Origin: Muribaculaceae bacterium
GTDB lineage: Bacteria > Bacteroidota > Bacteroidia > Bacteroidales > Muribaculaceae
Direction of reading: 5' to 3'
Length of the DNA stretch: 21,990 bases
Assembly: GCA_016302215.1 (NCBI GenBank)
Contig: JAEDNZ010000005.1
Location: 1-21,990 of the forward strand
Shown in pieces: positions 6,486 through 16,400 of the stretch. Position 1 is the first letter of the stretch. Every line of letters begins with the position of its first letter. The notes beneath the pieces were generated by a model, which ran no database searches, was not told the origin of the DNA, and saw nothing but the letters and a program-made list of their open reading frames with translations. The position numbers and the translations under genes were made by a program.

Positions 6486-7676
6486 ATGGACAGCAAAGCT
6501 AAAATACTAATAGCCACAAGCACTCGCGCCGATTGGGGCTTGCTGCGCCCCCTGGCTGAGGCGCTGCAGTCAGCTGATTGGTGTCGCTTGCAGATTATGG
6601 CCACCAATATGCACTTGCTGGAGGCCTATGGCATGACTATCAGCGAGATTACCGATGCCGGATTTGCCGTGGATGCGCGGGTGGCCATGGATGCCGCCGG
6701 CGATGACGAGGCCTCGCGCGTGAAGGCTATGGCGCAGTGTATGGCGGGCACCGCCGAGGCACTGAGCCGTCTGCGTCCAGATGCTATCGTGGTGCTGGGC
6801 GATAGGTATGAGATGCTCGCCGTGGCGTCGGCTGCGGCCGTGATGCGAGTGCCGATAGTGCACATCGCCGGCGGCGAGATATCGGAGGGCGCCATCGACG
6901 ACAGCATACGCCACGCCATCACCAAGCTGTCGTCGCTGCACCTGGTGGCCACCGAGCCTTATCGCCGCCGTGTGATACAGATGGGCGAGCACCCGGCACG
7001 TGTGGTCAACACCGGCGCCATAGGCGTGTGGAATGTGCTTAACCGTCAGCTGCTGTCGCGCTCCGAGTTGGAGACCGACCTGGGCTTCAGCCTTGATGGG
7101 CCGCTGGCGGTGGTGACATATCACCCCGTCACCCTTGATGATGCCGACCCTCGTGCTCTGTGTCGTCGCATGCTTGAGGCCCTTGACCGCCACCGGCAGC
7201 TGCGCCTGATAATCACCTATCCCAATAATGATGCTCGCTCTGAGGGCATCATCGCCGAGCTGCAGAGCTATGCGGCGGCACGCCCCGGGCGCGTGCTCCT
7301 GGTCAAGTCGCTGGGCATGGTGCGCTACCTGTCGGTGCTGCAATATGCCTGCATGGTCATCGGCAACTCGTCAAGCGGCATCGTGGAAGTGCCCTCGATG
7401 GGCATACCCACGGTGGATATAGGCATACGTCAGCGCGGACGCCTCGCCGCCCCATCGGTGCTGCATTGCGCCGACACTGCTGATGACATAGCCGCCACCA
7501 TATCCCGGGCTCTGACTGAACCGGTGCGCTCCATGGCTGCGCAGCGCGTCAACCCCTACTATAAGCCTGACACGCCGGGCATTATGGTCAGCGCAGTGCA
7601 CCACTTCGTTAGCGCTATGCCTCGCGGCAAGACCTTCTTTGACATTGATTTTGACACATCATCACCCCAAATATGA
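6486..7676 (+). CDS. neuC: Hydrolysing (UDP/GDP)-GlcNAc 2-epimerase, NeuC/LegG family
   Basis: The 396-residue cytoplasmic enzyme releases a free 2-epimerised amino sugar from a nucleotide-activated precursor. This is the step before condensation with phosphoenolpyruvate in sialic or legionaminic acid synthesis. Visible family landmarks are KILIATSTRADWGLLRPL (5-22), GDRYE (105-109), AGGEISEGAIDDSIRHAI (128-145), TYHPVT (211-216), GNSSSGIVEVPSMGIPTV (293-310) and RQRGRL (315-320), in the two-domain GT-B-like order. The length is normal. The start is fixed by similarity to family N-termini and by an in-frame stop 15 nt upstream. Whether it uses UDP-GlcNAc (NeuC) or a GDP-linked sugar (LegG) cannot be decided from these motifs. 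The PtmE-like guanylyltransferase in the same operon favours the GDP route. Its stop overlaps the next start (ATGA). Confidence 0.92.
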   Translation: MDSKAKILIATSTRADWGLLRPLAEALQSADWCRLQIMATNMHLLEAYGMTISEITDAGFAVDARVAMDAAGDDEASRVKAMAQCMAGTAEALSRLRPDAIVVLGDRYEMLAVASAAAVMRVPIVHIAGGEISEGAIDDSIRHAITKLSSLHLVATEPYRRRVIQMGEHPARVVNTGAIGVWNVLNRQLLSRSELETDLGFSLDGPLAVVTYHPVTLDDADPRALCRRMLEALDRHRQLRLIITYPNNDARSEGIIAELQSYAAARPGRVLLVKSLGMVRYLSVLQYACMVIGNSSSGIVEVPSMGIPTVDIGIRQRGRLAAPSVLHCADTADDIAATISRALTEPVRSMAAQRVNPYYKPDTPGIMVSAVHHFVSAMPRGKTFFDIDFDTSSPQI

Positions 7677-8371
7677 CACCACTATACATCATACCGGCTC
7701 GCGGTGGCAGCAAAGGCATACCGCGCAAAAACATCAAGCCGCTGTGCGGACGGCCGCTCATCGCCTACAGCATAGATGTGGCTCGCGCCGCCGGCGCCGC
7801 CGATGACCATATCATCTTATCTACTGACGATGCCGAGATAGCCGCCGTGGGGCGCAACCTGGGCTTGGCGGTGGATTATATGCGTCCGGCCGAGCTGGCT
7901 ACTGACACCGCCGGCAGCCGCGAGGTGATGCTCGACGTGATGGCGTGGGCCGATGCTCGGGGCTTGGATTATGACTGCGTGGTGCTGCTGCAGCCCACAT
8001 CGCCGCTGCGCACCGCTGATGATGTCAGCCGAGCCTTGGCTTTATATACCGCTGAGGTGGATATGGTGGTGACAGTGTGTCTCGCCGCCGCTAACCCCTA
8101 TTACAACCTCTTTGAGACCACTGCCGACGGCTTCCTGACCATCAGCAAGGGCGATGGCCTGCTCACACGGCGGCAAGATGCCCCCCCGGTGTGGGAATAC
8201 AATGGCGCCGTGTATGTCATCAATCCGCAGTCGCTGCGCCGCTGCGGGCTGGGCGCTTTTGCCCGCCGAATGCCTTGCGAGATGCCGCGCAGCCGCAGCA
8301 TAGACCTGGACACCATGCAAGACTGGGCCTTGGCCGAACTCTTAATGCAATCACCCACTGCCACACGATAA
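7673..8371 (+). CDS. neuA: CMP-nonulosonate synthetase (NeuA/LegF/PtmB type)
   Basis: The 232-residue cytidylyltransferase activates a nine-carbon acidic sugar with CTP to give the CMP-sugar used by glycosyltransferases. Clear motifs are IIPARGGSKGIPRKNI (6-21, nucleotide binding), STDD (50-53), VVLLQPTSPLRTADD (103-117), WEYNGAVYVI (174-183) and SIDLDTMQDW (209-218), the last carrying the acidic metal ligands. It is a single-domain form near the 235 residues of Campylobacter PtmB, without the extra esterase domain of E. coli NeuA. The ATG overlaps the neuC stop by 4 nt, and 13 nt separate it from the next gene. The acceptor could be legionaminic, N-acetylneuraminic or a related acid. The neighbouring PtmE-like gene points to legionaminic acid. 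Confidence 0.92.
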   Translation: MTPLYIIPARGGSKGIPRKNIKPLCGRPLIAYSIDVARAAGAADDHIILSTDDAEIAAVGRNLGLAVDYMRPAELATDTAGSREVMLDVMAWADARGLDYDCVVLLQPTSPLRTADDVSRALALYTAEVDMVVTVCLAAANPYYNLFETTADGFLTISKGDGLLTRRQDAPPVWEYNGAVYVINPQSLRRCGLGAFARRMPCEMPRSRSIDLDTMQDWALAELLMQSPTATR

Positions 8372-8384
8372 GTAACACACCGCT

Positions 8385-9437
8385 ATGGAGCAACATCTCA
8401 TACCTCACAGCGCCACGCTGCTTGACGCCCTCGAAGCCCTCAACCGCCTCTCCGGCGCTGCTATGACGCTGTTTGTGATCAATGACACCAACCATGTGCA
8501 GGGCACCCTCACCGATGGCGATGTTCGCCGGGCTTTGCTGCGCGGCTGCACTCTCGCCGACAGTGTCAGCGCTGCCGCTCACACTGACTTTAAGGCGCTG
8601 CGCCGCGGCCGCCCTGACGTGGAGCTGATACGCAGTTGCCGCCTCAAGGGCATCACGCTGCTGCCCGTGCTCGATGACGCCGGCACACTCTGCGACATCA
8701 TAGACCTGCGCACCACCCACACCCTGCTGCCCCTGAGCGCCATCGTCATGGCCGGCGGCAAGGGCGAGCGTCTGCGCCCGCTGACCCTTGACACCCCCAA
8801 GCCGCTGCTGCAGATTGGCGGCAAGGCCATCATTGACTATAACATCGAGGCGCTGGCGGCTTGCGGCATCACTGACATCACCGTGACCACGCGCTACCTC
8901 GCCCACATGATAGCCGACCATTTTGCGCGCCCCGTGGCGGGAGTGCAGGTGCGCTGTGTCGAGGAGACCGCGCCTTTAGGCACTATCGGCGCCGCCACAC
9001 TCGTGGAGCACGCCCCCGGCGGAGCCACCTTGGTGATGAACTCTGACCTGCTCACCACCATCTCCTTTGAGGAGATGTATATGCGCCACGTGGCCACCGG
9101 CGCCGCCGTCACCATCGCCGTGGTGCCATATCAGGTGTCGGTGCCCTTTGCCATCCTCTCCATTGATGATGCCGACCATGTCACCGGCTTGCAGGAGAAG
9201 CCCTCTTACTCATACTATGCCAACGCCGGCATATACATCTTTGACAATGCAGTGCTTGACACCCTGCCCGCCGGAGAGCATACCGATGCTCCCGACCTGG
9301 TGGAGCAAGCTATCGCCGCCGGCCTCACAGTGACATACTATCCCATCAACGGCACATGGATTGACATAGGCTCGCCCACAGACTTCCGCCAGGCCACCGA
9401 GCTGATGCGCCAGGTCAACGCCATGCACCGCCGCTGA
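8385..9437 (+). CDS. ptmE: CBS-domain sugar nucleotidyltransferase, PtmE-like
   Basis: The protein has 350 residues in two parts. Residues about 5-112 form a CBS pair (VINDTNHVQGTLTDGDVRRALL at 31-52; LLPVLDDAGTLCDIIDL at 92-108). Residues about 117-345 form a nucleotidyltransferase of the GlmU/RfbA fold, with AIVMAGGKGERLRPLT (119-134), TPKPLLQIGGK (137-147), MNSDLL (218-223), EKPSYSYYANAGIYIF (271-286) and WIDIGSPTDF (325-334). This layout and length match Campylobacter PtmE, which makes GDP-glucosamine at the head of the legionaminic acid pathway. The CBS pair may sense a nucleotide. An alternative is a mannose-1-phosphate or glucose-1-phosphate nucleotidyltransferase for another glycan. 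The assignment rests on domain order plus the neuC and neuA neighbours. Confidence 0.85.
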   Translation: MEQHLIPHSATLLDALEALNRLSGAAMTLFVINDTNHVQGTLTDGDVRRALLRGCTLADSVSAAAHTDFKALRRGRPDVELIRSCRLKGITLLPVLDDAGTLCDIIDLRTTHTLLPLSAIVMAGGKGERLRPLTLDTPKPLLQIGGKAIIDYNIEALAACGITDITVTTRYLAHMIADHFARPVAGVQVRCVEETAPLGTIGAATLVEHAPGGATLVMNSDLLTTISFEEMYMRHVATGAAVTIAVVPYQVSVPFAILSIDDADHVTGLQEKPSYSYYANAGIYIFDNAVLDTLPAGEHTDAPDLVEQAIAAGLTVTYYPINGTWIDIGSPTDFRQATELMRQVNAMHRR

Positions 9438-9462
9438 CCAAATAGTTGTATTATTTCTTTCC

Positions 9463-9485
9463 AAAAAAAACAGCCATAAAGTGGC
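9463..9485 (-). terminator. Leftward intrinsic terminator of the candidate small RNA
   Basis: On the minus strand GCCA (9485-9482), loop CTTTA, TGGC (9476-9473) and two bases are followed by eight T residues (9470-9463). The stem is short at 4 bp, but the T tract is the longest in the neighbourhood. Confidence 0.5.
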
Positions 9486-9580
9486 GATACTCTAATTGGT
9501 GGTCTGTGTTGTCAATGGGGGAGAGGCGGATTTAAGAAATAATGCATACGAGGCAATGATGCCTGATTGGTGCTTGCTAT
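9463..9580 (-). ncRNA. Candidate small RNA bounded by promoter and terminator
   Basis: The minus strand has a near-consensus promoter (9616-9586). About 120 nt downstream it has a GC-capped 4-bp hairpin followed by eight T residues. The transcript would begin near 9580 and end near 9463. It would fold a 5-bp hairpin (AGGCA/TGCCT, 9564-9551) near its 5' end, and it contains CACCAAT twice. The only ATG in it is followed by four codons and a stop, so it does not look coding. I cannot match it to a known RNA family. It would read toward, but stop short of, the 3' end of the upstream operon. Confidence 0.45.
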
Positions 9581-9585
9581 TTGCG

Positions 9586-9616
9586 GCAAAGGTAGTAATT
9601 AATTGCTAATATCCAA
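9586..9616 (-). promoter_or_regulatory. Orphan leftward promoter
   Basis: TACCTTTGC on the minus strand (9594-9586) is a consensus -7 element, and TTG (9616-9614) lies 19 nt upstream at the -33 position. No protein gene lies downstream on this strand before the end of the opposing operon. Confidence 0.6.
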
Positions 9617-9728
9617 CATTGTTGCGATAAATCGGACAATTACAATCCAATATGGAACAATATATTAGATGCTTTGCCAAAATGTGATGACAAAAGGGCG
9701 AATTGTGCGGGCTGTGGCTTCGCCGAAG

Positions 9729-9760
9729 TTAGGACCGTAGGCGCCGCCTAATGCGCCTAA
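9729..9760. repeat. Nested inverted repeat upstream of ruvA
   Basis: TTAGG (9729-9733) pairs with CCTAA (9756-9760), and within it TAGG pairs with CCTA around a GC-rich centre. It lies just upstream of the ruvA -33 region. It could be an operator or a weak terminator stem, but no T tract follows. Confidence 0.35.
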
Positions 9761-9772
9761 ACTCGTGGCCGG

Positions 9773-9808
9773 TTTGCTCGGCAATTCATTTCTTTGTTGT
9801 ATCTTTGC
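9773..9808 (+). promoter_or_regulatory. Promoter of ruvA-sprA
   Basis: TATCTTTG (9800-9807, then C) is a perfect -7 element. TTTG at 9773-9776 lies 23 nt upstream as a -33 candidate, slightly long. The leader to the ATG at 9846 would be about 30 nt and is A-rich, with AGAGAGCAACG just before the start. Confidence 0.65.
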
Positions 9809-9845
9809 AGACGCAAACGAATACTAATATACACAGAGAGCAACG

Positions 9846-10430
9846 ATGATAGAATATGTGAAAGGAGAGGTGGCCTCGCTCAACCCGGCGGCTGCCGTCA
9901 TCGAGACCGCGGGCGGTGTGGCGTACATGCTCAATATCAGCCTCGCCACCTACGATAAGCTGCAGGGACAGCGTGCGGCCAGGGTGTATGTGCATGAGGC
10001 GATACGCGATGATGCGTGGACACTGTATGGCTTTGCCGATGAGCGCGAGCGCGACATCTTCCGTCAGCTTATCGGCGTCAGCGGTGTTGGCGCCGGCATG
10101 GCGCGTATGATTTTATCGTCAATAAGTCTCGACGAGCTGGCGGCGGTGATAGCCTCCGGTGATGTCAAAAGGCTCAAAAATGTCAAGGGCATAGGCGCAA
10201 AAACCGCCGAACGCATAATTGTTGACCTCCGCGATAAAATAAAAGTGGCTGACGCTACGTTATTAAGTCAGTCGCTTGTCAACAACGACGCCTATGACGA
10301 GGCGCTGGCGGCGCTGACTATGCTCGGCTTTGACCGCAAGTCATCGCAGAAAGTGCTCGATAGCTTGTATGGTGCTGACCCGACAATGAAGTCGGAGGTG
10401 GCCATCAAGAAGGCGTTGTCGATGATGTGA
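9846..10430 (+). CDS. ruvA: Holliday junction branch migration protein RuvA
   Basis: The 194-residue DNA-binding subunit of the RuvAB branch-migration motor forms a tetramer on Holliday junctions and recruits the RuvB helicase. The three expected domains are visible. The OB-fold is at 1-65 (MIEYVKGEVASLNPAAAVIE, GGVAYMLNIS). The helix-hairpin-helix region has two motifs, LIGVSGVGAG (75-84) and LKNVKGIGAKTAERIIVDLR (110-129). The C-terminal RuvB-binding domain is at about 148-194 (EALAALTMLGF). The length is usual. It precedes sprA by 65 nt with no terminator or promoter seen between them, so they are probably co-transcribed. This ruvA-sprA neighbourhood is, as I recall, frequent in Bacteroidetes, although no functional link between the two products is known. 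Confidence 0.97.
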   Translation: MIEYVKGEVASLNPAAAVIETAGGVAYMLNISLATYDKLQGQRAARVYVHEAIRDDAWTLYGFADERERDIFRQLIGVSGVGAGMARMILSSISLDELAAVIASGDVKRLKNVKGIGAKTAERIIVDLRDKIKVADATLLSQSLVNNDAYDEALAALTMLGFDRKSSQKVLDSLYGADPTMKSEVAIKKALSMM

Positions 10431-10495
10431 CGCCCCCGGCGGCCCCTTTGTGAGCCGACATGCCGCCCGGCGTCAGCGACTCGACATAATAAGAT

Positions 10496-13400
10496 ATGAA
10501 CTCACGCCCTACGCGACATATAATATTGACCCGAGTGCTCGTCATCGCGCTGCTTGCAGCCGTGTTGACGGGTGTGCCTATGTGGTCTGTGGCTCAATAT
10601 TACAAGGGCGAGGCAGCGCCGCCGGCGCCGGCGGGCTATCCGGCAGTGCGCGACACAGCCGGGGGTGTGACGCTCACCATGGGAGCGGCGCCCACGGTGC
10701 CCGATGGCTATGAGGCGCTCGTCGATGACAAGCGTGCCTATGACCTGGCCACGCCATCAAATATTGTTACTCAGGCTGACTACGACCCCGAGACCGGTTG
10801 CTACATCGTGCGCACGCGCGTTGGCAGCTTTGATATTGCCACACCCTTTATGCTGTCGCCGGCGCAGTACAACGACTGGCAGTTTCGGCGCTCGATGCAG
10901 GACTACTACCGCAAGCGCAACGCCGAGCAGTATGAGAAGGGCGACAAGAAGCCGTTTGACATCTTCGACATGAACTTTGCCCTGGGACCGCTGGAGAAGA
11001 TTTTCGGCCCCGGCGGCGTGCAGCTCAAGACACAAGGCTCGGTGCAGGTGCAGATGGGCATCAAGAGCAATTCTACCGACAATCCGTCGCTGTCGATGCA
11101 ATCGCGCCGCAAGACCTACTTTGACTTTGACCAAAAGATACAGGCCACCATTGCCGCCAGCGTTGGCGACCGCATGAAGTTCAACATGACCTACAACACC
11201 GACGCTACCTTTGACTTTGACTCAAAGAACCTCAAGCTGGCCTATGAGGGCGGCGAGGACGACATCGTCAAGGAAATCGAGGCCGGTAATGTGTCCATGA
11301 CCACGGGGTCGTCGCTGATACGAGGCAGCACGGCGCTCTTCGGCTTCAAGGCCAAGCTGCAGTTTGGCAAGCTCACGGCCACGGCGCTCCTCTCGCAGCA
11401 GAACTCCGAGTCCAAGACCGTCAATACCAAAGGCGGCGTGCAAGCCACCGAGTTTACGGTCAATGCCGATGAGTATGATGCCAACCGTCACTTCTTCTTG
11501 GGCCATTTCTTCCGCGACAACTATGACACCTTTGCCTCGCGGCTGCCTCATGTGTCGTCAGGCGTCAACATTACCCGCATCGAGGTGTGGGTCACCAACA
11601 AAAGCGGCCGCTATGAGCAGGCTCGCAACTTGGTGGCCTTTATGGATTTAGGTGAAAATCAGCGTCTTGCCTCAAACTATTGGAGTCCCAATCCGGGTAT
11701 GGCCAATCCGTCAAACAACTCCAACAATCTTATCTCCGTCATCAAAGAGCAATACCCCGGCGCACGCAACATCAACACCGTGACGCAGGCGCTCGAGCCC
11801 CTGTCGGCCTACGGCATCGAGGGCGGCCGCGACTATGAAAAGGTGGAGAGCGCGCGCCTGCTCTCATCGAGCGAATATACCCTCAACGCCACGCTCGGAT
11901 ACATTTCTATCAAGAGCGCCATCAACTCTGACGAGGTGCTCGCCGTGGCTTACGAATACACCTACGGCGGCCAGGTATATCAGGTGGGCGAGTTCTCCGG
12001 CGACATCACCTCCACTGACCAGTCGCTCTACGTCAAGATGCTCAAGGGCACCACGGCCTCGCCCAATGTGCCCATGTGGGACCTTATGATGAAGAACGTG
12101 TATTCGCTGGGCGGCTATCAGATACAGCGCAACAACTTCAAGCTCAACATCAAATATATGAGCGACACCACGGGCACTCAGCTGGTGTATCTGCCCGCGC
12201 CGGGGCTCAATGACAAGTCGCTGCTGCAGGTGATGAACCTTGACCGCCTCGACTCCAACCAAGAGTCCAACCCTGACGGCTTCTTTGACTTCATCGAGGG
12301 CTACACCGTGCAGTCAGCCACCGGCAAGGTGATATTCCCGGTGGTGGAGCCTTTCGGCTCGCACCTGGCGTCGAAATTCACAGACCCCGTGCTGGCTCAG
12401 AAATATGTGTATCAAGAGCTTTACGACTCCACCCTGGTGGTGGCGCGCCAGTTTGCCGACAAAAACAAATTTGTGCTCACCGGCGAGTATCAGGCCTCCT
12501 CAGGCTCGCAGATACGCCTCAACGCCATGAATGTGCCGCGAGGCTCGGTGGTGGTGACTGCCGGCGGTGTCACCCTCACCGAGAATTCAGACTATACCGT
12601 TGACTATGCCATGGGCATCGTCACCATCACCAATCAGTCAATCATAGACTCCGGCCAGAGCATCAGCGTCTCGCTCGAAAACCAGTCAATGTTTTCCACT
12701 CAGCGCAAGACGCTCTTAGGCTTGGATTTGCAGTATAAATTCAACAAAAACCTGACCGTGGGCGGTACGCTGCTCCACTTCTCCGAGAAGCCCCTTGTAG
12801 AGAAGGTGAACATCGGCGATGAGGTGGTCAACAACACTATGTTTGGCTTTAACCTCTCGTATAATCAGGAGTTTATGTGGCTCACCAACCTGCTCAACAA
12901 GATACCCACCGTCACCGCCACACAGCCCTCGCGCCTCAACCTCACCGCCGAATATGCCCAGTTAGTGCCCCACAGCCAGAAGTCCGGTTCGGCGCAAGGC
13001 TCATCGTATGTCGATGACTTCGAGTCCAGCCAGACGGGTGTGGATTTGCGCTCGCCCTACGCCTGGTTTCTTGCCTCTACGCCTTACGACAGCTCCTCTG
13101 ACGCGCTCTTCCCCGAGGCGGCTCTGAGCGACAACATCGACTACGGCAAAAACCGTGCCCTCCTCAACTGGTACTATATTGACCGTATGTTCACCGACCG
13201 CAACTCCTCGCTGGCGCCCAGCTACCTCAAGAGCGACCTCGAGCAGCTCTCCAACCCCTACGTGCGCGAAGTCACCTCGCGCGAAATCTTCCCCGGGCGC
13301 GAGCTCACCTACGGCGAGTCATCTACGGTGCAGACGCTCAACCTCTCCTTCTACCCCACAGAGCGCGGCCCTTACAACCTCGACACTGACAACATAGACT

Positions 13401-16400
13401 CCGAGGGCAATCTCCTCTTCCCCGAGAAGCGATGGGGCGGCATCATGCGCAAGATGGACAATACCAACTTTGAGCAGAGCAACATCGAGTATGTGCAATT
13501 CTGGCTCATGGACCCCTTTATGGATCCCGACAACCCCAACCAAGAGGGCGGAGACCTATACTTCAACTTCGGCGAGATGTCAGAGGATATCCTCAAGGAC
13601 GGCCTCAAGAGCTATGAGAACGGCATACCCATCGACGGCAGCGACCAGTATCTCACCAACACCGTGTGGGGTAGGGTATCGACACAAAACTCGCTCACCT
13701 ACTCGTTTGACAACAACACCTCGTCGCGCAAGACACAGGACGTGGGTCTCAACGGACTATCCACTGACGACGAGTTCAACTTCCCCACCTACAGCGACTA
13801 CCTTGACCGCCTCCGCGCCAAGCTGTCGCCGGCCGCCATAGAGACCATGCAGGCTGACCCCTTCTCGCCGCTCAACGACCCCGCCGGCGATAACTACCAC
13901 TTCTATCGCGGTTATGACTACGACGAGCAGCGCCTCGGAGTGCTCGCCCGCTATAAGCGCTACAACGGCACCGAGGGCAACTCCCTCGCCCCCGAAGATG
14001 TCGATGACCAGCTCTATCAGACCTCGCGCAGCACCCCCGATGTGGAGGATATCAACCAGGACAATACCCTCAACGAGTATGAGCGTTACTTCCAATATAA
14101 GGTGTCAATACGCCCCGAGGACCTCGTGGTAGGCAAGAACCATATCGCCGACAAGCAGACCTCAATGGTGCGCACACGCGACGGCAAGGACCAGCAAGTC
14201 ACATGGTATCAGTTCAAGATACCCCTCTCTGACTATGAGCGCGTGGTAGGCTCGATCAATGACTTCACCACCATACGCTTCGCCCGCATGTTTATGACGG
14301 GCTTCAAGCAAGTAATCCACCTGCGCTTTGCCACCCTCGAGCTGGTGCGCGGCGAGTGGCGTGGCTATGACTTCAACCTCAACAATCGCGGCGATGCTCC
14401 CGCCGACGGCACTCTCGACATCTCCGTGGTCAACATTGAGGAGAATGCCGGGCGCGAGCCGGTCAACTATGTGCTGCCTCCCGGCGTGACCCGTATCGTA
14501 GATCCCGGCCAGAGCCAAATCACGCAGCTCAACGAGCAGTCAATGTCGCTCAAGGCTCTCAACCTCGCTGCCGGCGATGCTCGCGGCGTGTATCGCAACA
14601 CCCAGCTGGACCTGCGCAACTACAAGCGCCTGCAGATGTGGACTCACGCCGAGAGCCTTATCGATGATGCGTCAGACCTCCGCGCCGGTGACCTCTCTAT
14701 CTTCATACGCCTGGGTTCTGATGTCAAAAACAACTACTACGAATATGAGATACCGCTGACGCTCACGCCAGCCGGACATTACAACAACGACCTGCCCTCT
14801 GACAGATACATCGTGTGGCCCGAGTCCAACTATCTCGACCTGAGCCTCCAGAGCCTCGTCGATCTCAAGAAAGAGCGCAATCGCGCCAAGCGCGACGAGC
14901 AGAGCGGCGTGGGATATGCCGTGCTCTACACCGGGCGCGACCCCGACAACGAGCGCAACCGCATGGCCGTGCTGGGCAATCCCTCACTCAGCGATGTCAG
15001 GGTGATACTAATAGGCGTGCGCAACAACTCCGCCACCACCAAGAGCGGCACCATCTGGGTCAACGAGCTCAAAGTCACCGACTTTGACAACGACGGCGGC
15101 TGGGCCGTCAAGGCCAATGCCACGCTGGCTATGAGCGATATCGCCACCGTCAACGTGGGCGCTCACGTCGAGACCGCCGGCTTTGGCGGCGTGGATCAGA
15201 GCCTCAATGACCGCCGCCTTGACGACTATCAGCAGTACAACGTGGCGGTGCAGGCTGACCTGGGGCGCTTCCTGCCGGCCGGCGCCAAGCTCCACGCTCC
15301 CATCTACTATTCGATATCAAAAGAGCGCACCGCGCCGAAGTACAACCCTCTCGACAAGGACGTGCTGCTGAGCGATGCCCTCGACGACTGCGCCACCAAG
15401 GAGGAGCGAGACTCCATCGAGGCCTTTGCCATTGAGCGCACCACCATACAAAACTTCTCTATCTCCGGCCTCAAATTTGATGTCCAGAGCAAGAAGCCCA
15501 TGCCGTGGGACCCCGCCAACTTCACCATCAACTTCTCCTTCACCAAGCAGACCAAGATGGACCCCACCATAGAGTATGAATACACCAATGACTATCGCGG
15601 CTCATTCCAGTACTCCTACTCGCCTTTCATCAAGGGTCTGAAACCCTTCGGCTGGCTCAAGAGCAAGAGCAAGAACCTCAAATTCTTCCGCGACTGGGAG
15701 ATACAGTGGCTGCCCAACACCTTCACCTTCCTCACCAATATGTCGCGCTACTACTACGAGCAGCAGACACGCTCCGAGGCAGATGTGATGTTCCAGATGC
15801 CCGTGTCGGTGAGCAAGAACTTCCTGTGGGACCGCCAGCTCGCCATCAACTGGAACCTCACCAAGTCGCTGTCGTTGACATTCAACTCCAACACCTCGGC
15901 GCGCATCGAGGAGCCTACCGGAGCCGTCAATCGCAAGCTATTCCCAGACAAATACAAGGAGTGGCGCGACACGGTATGGCAGAGCATACTCTCGCTGGGC
16001 ACGCCCTGGAGCTACAACCAGACCTTTACCGCCCAATATAAGGCGCCATTCTCCAAAATACCCGTCATTGACTTCCTCACCGGCTCGGTCAGCTACAATG
16101 CCACATATCGGTGGGACCGCGGAGCCACTATCGACGGCCAGCGCCTGGGCAACACCATCGCCAATCAGGCGGTGTGGAACGCCGACGGCCGCATCAACTT
16201 TGAGACCTTCTACAACAAGATACCCATACTCAAGGAGGTCAACAAACGCTTTGCCAACAAGCGCACCACCACCACCCAAAAGAAGCCCAAGAAGTTTGAG
16301 CGCGACTTTGCCCTCAAGCCCGACACCACCGTGCTCATCAAGCACAACCTGCGCACGTCCAAGGTCAAGGTCAGCGCCGTGACTGCCGACGATGCGGCGA

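Larger units (their letters stand above)
9438..9845. other. 408-bp intergenic region, AT-richer than flanks
   Basis: No convincing open reading frame is present on either strand. The region holds, left to right: a terminator-like hairpin facing left (9463-9485), a short 5-bp hairpin (9551-9564), a strong minus-strand promoter (9586-9616), a nested inverted repeat (9729-9760) and the ruvA promoter (9773-9808). No obvious plus-strand terminator for the preceding operon is visible. Confidence 0.7.

Noticed and set aside
6570..7343. 257-codon open frame antisense to neuC
   Set aside because: It lies wholly inside a gene with clear family motifs. Its product is His/Gln/Arg-rich without recognisable features.
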